DNA of 5,066 bases from contig CAYZJD010000342.1 in NCBI GenBank assembly GCA_964478455.1, forward strand, positions 1-5,066, written 5' to 3'. Positions 1 through 4,245 of the stretch are shown in pieces. The position numbers and the translations under genes were made by a program. Numbering within the stretch: the first letter of the stretch is position 1; each line of letters begins with the position of its first letter. The notes under the pieces are model-generated. The model was not told the DNA's origin and did not search any database. It saw only the letters and a program-made list of their open reading frames with translations. The DNA is from CAYZJD01 sp964478455. GTDB lineage: Bacteria; Acidobacteriota; Terriglobia; Bryobacterales; Bryobacteraceae.

Positions 1-655
1 GGGTCCCGCGGTTATTAACGTGACGGAGGAATTCCTGGCGGCCAACCCGGAAGTCCACATTCATCTCGGGGAACGCAAGATCCCCGTGCGTGCAGGCTGG
101 CATTACGGGTCCTGCTTTCCCGGCGATCCGGCTCGAGTGGCGGTTTACGACTTCCTGCCGGATGCTCTGCTGCGACAAGTGGCCAACCTGTCTCACTTTC
201 TCGGGGCATTGGTGGCCGATAAGTGGATGGCGAATGCCGACGGGCGCCAATCGATCTACTTTCGGGCCCGTGTCACCGAGTGGACGGCGAGCCGCGAGCC
301 GGGGACTGCTCGGGCCGGCTTGCTGGCCTGGATGATCGATCAGGGATTCATCTTCAACGGTCCACATTGGGATTTCCCGGACTCACCCCTGCTGGGGCTG
401 GCGCCGCGGCCTGCGGTCTACGAGGGCGTGCGGTCGATGGAAGACTTTCAGCCGTGGCTGGACCAGGTGGTCCATTTTCCGGAAGAGGTGATGGACGAAG
501 CGCTGAAGCGGGTTCCTCCGCAGTGGCTGAACGGCGACGAGGACGCCCTCGAGGCGCTGCTGGAACGCCTGGCGAGGCGGCGCAGAAGAGTGCCGGACCT
601 GCTGCTGGAATGCCGCAACGCGAGGAACACGCCGTTTCCAAACTGGAGGAACTGA
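1..655 (+). CDS. HipA-like kinase (HipA_2-type), 5' end missing
   Basis: This is the C-terminal part of a stand-alone HipA-like protein, a fold distantly related to Ser/Thr kinases and to the persistence kinase HipA. Its substrate is unknown. The frame is open from base 2 with no stop before the first possible start, a GTG at 20. That GTG has no Shine-Dalgarno sequence, and the family as I remember it begins several tens of residues earlier, so I treat the gene as running in from outside. Numbering from the GTG, I see DKW (67-69) followed by NADGRQ (72-77), the likely catalytic loop corresponding to the TDGHAKN loop of HipA; MIDQG (105-109), the likely metal-binding Asp; then the aromatic FNGPHWDFPD stretch (112-121), and a helical, Arg-rich C-terminus (about 172-199). 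It ends at TGA 653-655. No HipB-like antitoxin lies downstream, and the DUF3037 gene that I recall often following this family is also absent. A toxin role is not shown. Family assignment is fairly sure; activity is inferred. Confidence 0.8.
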   Translation, partial: GPAVINVTEEFLAANPEVHIHLGERKIPVRAGWHYGSCFPGDPARVAVYDFLPDALLRQVANLSHFLGALVADKWMANADGRQSIYFRARVTEWTASREPGTARAGLLAWMIDQGFIFNGPHWDFPDSPLLGLAPRPAVYEGVRSMEDFQPWLDQVVHFPEEVMDEALKRVPPQWLNGDEDALEALLERLARRRRRVPDLLLECRNARNTPFPNWRN

Positions 656-682
656 CCGAGCGCGACTGTTGTCGCGGCGGGT

Positions 683-702
683 GCGGCGCTCGGACGCGCC
701 GC
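683..702 (+). terminator. GC hairpin after the HipA-like gene, weak terminator candidate
   Basis: The arms GCGGCGC (683-689) and GCGCCGC (696-702) pair perfectly over 7 bp around the 6-base loop TCGGAC, 27 bases after the stop codon of the kinase gene. No run of T follows, so this is not a classical intrinsic terminator. In such GC-rich DNA a stem of this size can also arise by chance. Confidence 0.25.
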
Positions 703-717
703 CGGGTGACGTTCAGA

Positions 718-723
718 TAGAAT
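718..723 (+). promoter_or_regulatory. Candidate -10 box TAGAAT for the aminotransferase gene
   Basis: TAGAAT matches the sigma-70 -10 consensus at five of six positions and stands out as AT-rich inside very GC-rich DNA. It ends 10 bases before the ATG at 734, so transcription would begin around 730 and leave almost no leader. No Shine-Dalgarno sequence precedes the ATG, which agrees with a leaderless or nearly leaderless message. No convincing -35 box lies 16-18 bases upstream. Confidence 0.4.
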
Positions 724-733
724 AAGTGCAATC

Positions 734-1612
734 ATGCACCGGTTCTTTCTCCACAACGGCGAGATCTCGGAGGCTTCGGCCAGGACGCTCTCCGCCGGAC
801 AGATCGGCCTGCTCTCCGGCTGGGGCGTGTTCAGCACGCTGCGGGTGGTGGAGGGGGTGCTGTTTGCCTGGGAGAAGCATTGGGCGCGGATGGCACGGGA
901 CGCCGCCTTGCTGCGGGTTCCGTTTCCGCGCGAACCGGGGACGGTTCATGAGCGTTTGCTGGCGCTGGTGGAAGCAAACGCGGCCTACGACGCTGTCATG
1001 CGAGCGGCGGTGGTGCGCAACAAGGGCGGCATGTGGCAGGGACCCGGCATCGAGCGGGAATTCGACCTGATCGCGTTCACCAACGATCTCGCCGATTGGG
1101 GAGCAGGCGCACGGCTGGGTGTCGCGCCGAAGGCCCGCTATTCGGCCAGCATGTTCGCCGGGACCAAGATCCTGTCCTGGGCGTTCAACCTCGCGTGGCT
1201 GGAGGACGCGCAGAGCAGAGGCTTCGACGAGGTCGTTTTGCTGAATGAGCGGGGTGAGGTGAGCGAATGCACGTCGGCCAACATTTTTATCGTCGAGGGT
1301 GATCGAGTCTGGACGCCCCCTCTCAGCTCCGGCTGCCTTCCGGGAGTGACGCGCAGTATCCTTCTTCACGAGGTTCGGACGCCCGGATTGGACATCGGCG
1401 AGCGGGCGCTCCGGCTTCGCGATCTGGAGCAGGCCGATGAGGTGTTTATCACCTCGACAACGCGTGATCTTCTGCCGGTCTTGTCGATTGAAGGCGTGGA
1501 ACTGCGCCGTGGCAGTGAGGCCGGCAGAGTGTTGGAGCGGGCATTTGCCGCTTACGTGAAGGTGTACGTCGCAAGCCACAAAGGGGCTGAGGCGCGGTCC
1601 GGGGCGGTGTAA
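734..1612 (+). CDS. Class IV aminotransferase (PLP fold type IV)
   Basis: A complete 292-residue enzyme of the family that holds branched-chain aminotransferase (IlvE), D-amino acid transaminase and 4-amino-4-deoxychorismate lyase (PabC). The length is right for the family. The N-terminal motif LLSGWGVFSTLRV (27-39) matches the conserved G-x-F-x-T region. K145 in AGTKILSW is the expected Schiff-base lysine for pyridoxal phosphate. E178 in EVSECTSANIF (175-185) is the glutamate that contacts the pyridine nitrogen. LPGVTR (202-207) and TSTT (240-243) form the phosphate-binding sites. R95 is a candidate for binding the substrate carboxylate. No signal peptide is seen, so it is cytosolic. The residues visible do not decide between branched-chain, D-amino acid and lyase activity, so I give no gene name. 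The glycine usual after the catalytic Glu is Cys here (ECTSANIF), a variant I recall in uncharacterised members. The start is the ATG, which has no ribosome binding site but a -10-like box just upstream. No biosynthetic neighbour helps to assign a pathway. Confidence 0.9.
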   Translation: MHRFFLHNGEISEASARTLSAGQIGLLSGWGVFSTLRVVEGVLFAWEKHWARMARDAALLRVPFPREPGTVHERLLALVEANAAYDAVMRAAVVRNKGGMWQGPGIEREFDLIAFTNDLADWGAGARLGVAPKARYSASMFAGTKILSWAFNLAWLEDAQSRGFDEVVLLNERGEVSECTSANIFIVEGDRVWTPPLSSGCLPGVTRSILLHEVRTPGLDIGERALRLRDLEQADEVFITSTTRDLLPVLSIEGVELRRGSEAGRVLERAFAAYVKVYVASHKGAEARSGAV

Positions 1613-1641
1613 CGGACCCGCACGTTGCGCGACGCCCGGGG

Positions 1642-1655
1642 GCGGCCTTAGCCGC
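1642..1655 (+). terminator. Short hairpin after the aminotransferase gene
   Basis: GCGGC (1642-1646) and GCCGC (1651-1655) form a 5-bp stem with the loop CTTA, 30 bases after the TAA. There is no T run. It is the only compact stem I see in the 130-base gap 1613-1742; I see no clear -10/-35 pair there. Weak evidence for termination. Confidence 0.2.
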
Positions 1656-1724
1656 AACCAAGATGACAGCAGCATTTGGGGGAAGTCGTCCCGCCCGGCA
1701 ACAAACGCTGTGGCCAGCAGGAGA

Positions 1725-1730
1725 GGGAGG
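1725..1730 (+). promoter_or_regulatory. Ribosome binding site GGGAGG for the zinc-ribbon gene
   Basis: The purine run AGGAGAGGGAGG (1719-1730) ends 12 bases before the ATG at 1743. The spacing is slightly long, but the run decides the start: an in-frame GTG at 1710 would place this purine stretch inside the gene and has no such signal of its own. Confidence 0.55.
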
Positions 1731-1742
1731 CCAGAACGACTG

Positions 1743-2156
1743 ATGTTTGCCTGCCCGAAGTGCAGCAGCCACAACCTGCGGCATTCCCATCTGCGATCGC
1801 CGTCCGAGAGGCTGGCCAGCCTCTTCGGCGTCCATCCGATCCGCTGCCGTGATTGCCGTACGCGCTTCATCCTGCGGACCTGGCGCCTGACGGACCTCCG
1901 GTACGCGCGATGCCCGAAGTGCCTCCGGATGGACCTCGCCGTCTGGTCCTTGAGCCACTACCGCGTGCCCCCATTCCGCAGCTTTCTGATTTCGCTCGGG
2001 GCCAACCCGTACCGGTGCGAGTACTGCCGGCACAACTTCGTCAGTTTCCGCCGAAGGAAGGAGCGGTTCGATCCCAAGCGCTACCGGCAACCAGCAATGG
2101 CGAGAAGCGAACCGCCGGCGAACCCGGGCCCCAACACGCTGGGCGACGGGATTTAG
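1743..2156 (+). CDS. Small protein with two tandem zinc ribbons, unknown function
   Basis: A 137-residue basic protein that I cannot assign to a named family. It has two copies of one module. Module 1 runs from CPKC (4-7) to CRDC (35-38); module 2 from CPKC (57-60) to CEYC (92-95). Each module therefore has a four-cysteine zinc site with a long insert of 27 or 31 residues between the cysteine pairs. The ends of the modules are clearly alike: P-I-R-C-x-x-C-R-x-x-F in the first and P-Y-R-C-x-x-C-R-x-x-F in the second, so an internal duplication is likely. A basic stretch follows (about 103-115), then a Pro/Gly-rich tail that is probably disordered. There is no signal peptide or clear membrane segment. 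Zinc binding is a fair inference. Nucleic-acid binding is possible from the many Arg residues but is not shown; a protein-protein or chaperone-like role is equally open. The start is the ATG behind the purine-rich ribosome binding site. Gene neighbours give no hint of function. Confidence 0.75.
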   Translation: MFACPKCSSHNLRHSHLRSPSERLASLFGVHPIRCRDCRTRFILRTWRLTDLRYARCPKCLRMDLAVWSLSHYRVPPFRSFLISLGANPYRCEYCRHNFVSFRRRKERFDPKRYRQPAMARSEPPANPGPNTLGDGI

Positions 2157-2175
2157 CCCTGGGGTTTAGGATTCT

Positions 2176-2231
2176 CGCCCGGCCGAACTGGGAAGTTGTT
2201 CCTAGATTTCGCGTAACGTGCGGGCCGGGCG
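2176..2231. repeat. 9-bp perfect inverted repeat in the convergent intergenic gap
   Basis: CGCCCGGCC (2176-2184) pairs perfectly with GGCCGGGCG (2223-2231) across a 38-base spacer, between the ends of the convergent zinc-ribbon and phosphatase genes. Next to it a smaller stem, GCCG-AGA-CGGC (2262-2272), touches the phosphatase stop codon. Neither has a T run. Together they could slow transcription from both sides, but the large loop makes this uncertain. I see nothing else in the 115-base gap 2157-2271. Confidence 0.3.
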
Positions 2232-2271
2232 GTCAGCCTTCAGCGCTCAGCGACCAGTCTGGCCGAGACGG

Positions 2272-3510
2272 CTAACGCTCGATGACGAAAGGCTGGCTGA
2301 CGGGCTTGCCGGCGGCGTCGACGATGTTCACCGGCCGCGGCCCCAGAACATGGAGGCGCGTCCGGCCGCTCTCGATCACGGCGAGGACGAAGTGCCAGTC
2401 AGGCGCCCAGGCGGCGATGCCGGCTGCGGGCAGACGTGCGCGGACGTCAGCCGCGCGGAGCTCGCCGCCTGCGCCGGTGACGACGTATTGAACGCCGCCC
2501 GCGACATCGTTCCTGGCGGCCCACTGGAAGTTGTGCTCATGCCCGCTGAACGCCACCTGAACCTTGTACTTGCCGAGCAACTCGATGAAAGGGCGGATGC
2601 GGTCCAGTGAGGGCCCGTGGCCGGGGCCGGCATTGAAGGGCGGGTGGTGAAAGTATGCGATCTTCCAGGGAGCAACCGAGCGGCCGAGTTCACGCTCGAG
2701 CCATTCGAGTTGCGCGCCGCCCGCTTCATAGATGGGACGGCCGCTCTCGGTCTTTATGCCGGTGGTGTCGATGGCGAAGAAGTCAGCCAGGCCGCCGGCG
2801 CTGAAGCTGTAATAACGGGAGGGCTGCGGCGCCGGGAAGAAGAAGTTGTCCAGATAGACGGCGAGGTCGCCCGAAGACTCGGACTCTCCGCCATCGTGGT
2901 TGCCGAGGGTGGGATAGAAGGGAACGGAGCGTATGATTTCCCCGTACGGGCGGAAGAATTTCTTCTCCCAGTGGCGGTCCTTGTTGCCCGAGTTGAATTT
3001 CAAAAAACGAAAGTTCTGATCGGCGTAGATGTTGTCCCCGGTGGTGAGAATGAACCGGACGGGGTTGCCGGCGCGCGCCTGCTCGTCGATAGTCCTCTGC
3101 ATGGCCGCGGCCACCTCGTACTGCGGCCGCTTGCCGTTGCCGTAATCGCCGACGACGAGGAAGGCGAGCCTGTCGCACTTGGCCGGGAGCGTGCGCACCA
3201 CGCCGGCCCCGATCCTCACGCCGTTAAGGATAGCCTCGTAGGGGTACTCCTGATCGGGTTGTAGCCCCCGGATGACGGCCCAGTTGTTGTGCGACTCGGA
3301 GATGCGGCCGCCGCCGATGAGGATCTCGGCGCGGCCGTGGGATGGCGAAGAATGCCCGATGGTGTTGCGGCCGTCCGCCGTACCCCAGGCGAGCAGAACG
3401 GAATCCGTTTCGACGCGGCCGACGTAAACGTGATATTTGCGGGCGGCGTAAAGAGGCGGGAGCAGCAGGAGGAAGGCGACGACAAGGGTGAGTCGCGTTG
3501 TGCGGCGCAA
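2272..3510 (-). CDS. Secreted purple-acid-phosphatase-like metallophosphoesterase
   Basis: A 412-residue exported hydrolase of phosphate esters that uses two metal ions. The N-terminus MRRTTR plus a hydrophobic run (7-21) ending in LYA looks like a Sec signal peptide, so the enzyme should be periplasmic or outside the cell. Residues about 26-108 form the fibronectin-like N-terminal domain usual in purple acid phosphatases; GLQPDQEYPYEA (82-93) is its typical strand. The catalytic domain shows all five family motifs in order: GDYG (121-124), GDNIY (158-162), GNHD (203-206), H288 in FHHPP, and GHEH (323-326). D122, D159, N204, H288, H324 and H326 are the expected metal ligands, with Y162 as the usual metal-bound Tyr. 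Physiological substrate is unknown; phosphate scavenging is likely. The start is a TTG. No ATG or GTG is in frame near the signal peptide, and GGAAG abuts the TTG too closely to act as a ribosome site. It lies 33 bases after the hemerythrin gene on the same strand, so it could be read through from it or use its own promoter. Confidence 0.92.
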   Translation of the reverse strand: MRRTTRLTLVVAFLLLLPPLYAARKYHVYVGRVETDSVLLAWGTADGRNTIGHSSPSHGRAEILIGGGRISESHNNWAVIRGLQPDQEYPYEAILNGVRIGAGVVRTLPAKCDRLAFLVVGDYGNGKRPQYEVAAAMQRTIDEQARAGNPVRFILTTGDNIYADQNFRFLKFNSGNKDRHWEKKFFRPYGEIIRSVPFYPTLGNHDGGESESSGDLAVYLDNFFFPAPQPSRYYSFSAGGLADFFAIDTTGIKTESGRPIYEAGGAQLEWLERELGRSVAPWKIAYFHHPPFNAGPGHGPSLDRIRPFIELLGKYKVQVAFSGHEHNFQWAARNDVAGGVQYVVTGAGGELRAADVRARLPAAGIAAWAPDWHFVLAVIESGRTRLHVLGPRPVNIVDAAGKPVSQPFVIER

Positions 3511-3515
3511 CTTCC

Positions 3516-3521
3516 AGTGTA
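3516..3521 (-). promoter_or_regulatory. Candidate -10 box TACACT for the phosphatase gene
   Basis: Read on the minus strand, TACACT ends 5 bases before the TTG start at 3510. It agrees with the -10 consensus at its key first, second and last bases. Transcription would start at or next to the TTG, giving a leaderless message. No good -35 box is visible; the -35 position falls at the end of the hemerythrin gene. Confidence 0.35.
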
Positions 3522-3543
3522 GCGAGAAGGCAGGCCGGGGGGC

Positions 3544-4095
3544 TTACCTCAGCAGATCGGCCTCCAGGCGCGTAGCCCGTGGGAACAGGATGTCGTCCTC
3601 GAGGTAGATGTGGCGGTGCAGGTCCGCCTCCAGACGCAGGAGAGCTGCATAGAACTGCTTCTGCCGGTCGCTCGCCTGTTCGGGCAACGAGTAGTCGCCG
3701 GTGAGCCGGCGCATGTGCGCGAGCGCCTCTTTGGCGCCCGCGTGTTCCCTGTTCATCACGCGTGTCGGGTTGTTGACCGAGCCGCAGTGGGCGGGCGGCG
3801 GAGGCGAGCCCGCGCGCTCGGCTTGCTCGAGTGTGAGGATCAGCGGAAAGAGTACGATTTCCTCTTTCCAGAGATGACTTTCGAGTTCCGCTTTGAGCTC
3901 GCGGACGACGTCCCGAAGAGGCGCGAGACCGGGCTCCGCTGAAGCCGTTTCGGCCGCCAAGCGCTCCAGGCGTGGCAACTCCGACTTGAGGTAGACGTGG
4001 TGCGTCTCCACGATGTGATGAATGAGACGGGAAAGCGGCGCGGTCATGAAGTCAGCCGGGCCGGCGGCGGGACTCACGGTGCCAGTCAAGCTCAT
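3544..4095 (-). CDS. RIC-like hemerythrin domain protein (di-iron)
   Basis: A 183-residue cytosolic protein related to the C-terminal domain of the Fe-S cluster repair proteins RIC, YtfE, ScdA and DnrN, which bind two irons in a four-helix bundle and protect against nitric oxide and oxidative damage. Helix 1 has IHHIVETHHVYLKSELPRL (25-43), with H33 the likely first ligand. Helix 2 has H74-x3-E78 in HLWKEEIVLFP. The third helix is introduced by GSVNNPTRVMNREH (105-118), which fits the RIC signature G-S-V-x-N-P-x-x-V-M-x-x-E-H, with H118 and E123. Helix 4 has H162-x3-E166 in HRHIYLEDDILFP. The N-terminal ScdA_N domain with its cysteines is missing; only a Pro/Ala/Gly-rich 20-residue lead is present. 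C104 is the only cysteine. The start at 4095 is fixed by a perfect AGGAGG seven bases upstream; an upstream-extended frame would run antisense through the radical SAM gene and is not real. A Crp/Fnr-type palindrome lies upstream. Family sure; role in nitrosative stress inferred. Confidence 0.9.
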   Translation of the reverse strand: MSLTGTVSPAAGPADFMTAPLSRLIHHIVETHHVYLKSELPRLERLAAETASAEPGLAPLRDVVRELKAELESHLWKEEIVLFPLILTLEQAERAGSPPPPAHCGSVNNPTRVMNREHAGAKEALAHMRRLTGDYSLPEQASDRQKQFYAALLRLEADLHRHIYLEDDILFPRATRLEADLLR

Positions 4096-4102
4096 AGGAA
4101 CC

Positions 4103-4108
4103 CCTCCT
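4103..4108 (-). promoter_or_regulatory. Strong ribosome binding site AGGAGG for the hemerythrin gene
   Basis: A perfect AGGAGG on the minus strand, seven bases before the ATG at 4095. It fixes this start over the in-frame ATG at 4047, which lacks a ribosome site, and over the long upstream open frame. Confidence 0.85.
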
Positions 4109-4124
4109 CGTGCGTTACACCCCG

Positions 4125-4130
4125 ATGGTA
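4125..4130 (-). promoter_or_regulatory. Candidate -10 box TACCAT for the hemerythrin gene
   Basis: On the minus strand TACCAT (4130 to 4125) matches the -10 consensus at four of six positions. A start near 4118-4119 would give a leader of about 23 bases that includes the AGGAGG. The centre of the palindrome at 4153-4168 then lies near -41.5 to -42.5, the place of a class II Crp/Fnr activator site. Such promoters need no good -35 box, and none is seen. Confidence 0.4.
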
Positions 4131-4152
4131 TGGCTGAAGAGGCCTGCCTGGC

Positions 4153-4168
4153 TGTGACGGCCGTCACA
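4153..4168. promoter_or_regulatory. Crp/Fnr-family operator, palindrome 1 (hemerythrin side)
   Basis: TGTGACGGCCGTCACA is a perfect 16-bp palindrome and matches TGTGA-N6-TCACA, the consensus of Crp and, with flanking T/A, of the nitrosative stress regulator HcpR. Its centre (4160.5) lies 30.5 bases upstream of the first base of the hemerythrin -10 candidate. An activator bound here would touch RNA polymerase on the hemerythrin promoter. Which Crp/Fnr-family protein binds cannot be told from this window, as no regulator gene is present. The motif is strong; the function is inferred. Confidence 0.7.
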
Positions 4169-4197
4169 ACGGAGAGGAAATTGAGCCGGCCGCGGGC

Positions 4198-4211
4198 GTG
4201 ACGCGCGTCAC
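4198..4211. promoter_or_regulatory. Crp/Fnr-family operator, palindrome 2 (radical SAM side)
   Basis: GTGACGCGCGTCAC is a perfect 14-bp palindrome; with its neighbours it reads CGTGA-N6-TCACA, one base short of the full Crp consensus. Its centre (4204.5) lies 29.5 bases before the -10 candidate at 4234 and exactly 41.5 bases before the ATG at 4246. Its centre is 44 bases, about four helical turns, from palindrome 1, so both dimers would sit on roughly the same face of the DNA. A further GTGACG half-site follows at 4217-4222. Confidence 0.65.
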
Positions 4212-4233
4212 AGCCCGTGACGCCGCTCGGGGA

Positions 4234-4239
4234 TACGCT
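4234..4239 (+). promoter_or_regulatory. Candidate -10 box TACGCT for the radical SAM gene
   Basis: TACGCT keeps the first, second and last bases of the -10 consensus and shares ATACnnT with the opposite promoter. It ends six bases before the ATG at 4246, so the start of transcription would fall on the ATG itself and the message would be leaderless. This agrees with the lack of a usable Shine-Dalgarno sequence and puts palindrome 2 at -41.5. Confidence 0.4.
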
Positions 4240-4245
4240 CGAAGC

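Noticed and set aside
20..22. GTG at 20 as the true start of the HipA-like gene
   Set aside because: The frame stays open to the window edge with family-like residues, no ribosome site precedes the GTG, and the protein would lack the N-terminal lobe.
1710..1742. GTG at 1710 as start of the zinc-ribbon protein
   Set aside because: It lacks a ribosome site, and the purine-rich AGGAGAGGGAGG lies between it and the ATG at 1743, which begins right before the first CPKC.
713..1870. Minus-strand open frame of 385 codons opposite the aminotransferase
   Set aside because: Its translation is Arg/Pro/His-rich low-complexity sequence with no family motif, and the plus strand there encodes a complete enzyme with catalytic Lys and Glu. 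Long antisense frames are common in GC-rich genes.
2617..3264. Plus-strand open frame of 215 codons inside the phosphatase gene
   Set aside because: All five phosphoesterase motifs lie on the minus strand here; the plus-strand product has no recognisable domain.
4181..4196. TTGAGCC...GGGC stretch between the two palindromes as an Fnr box
   Set aside because: It lacks the TTGAT-N4-ATCAA form and any good dyad; the GTGA/TCAC palindromes explain the region better.
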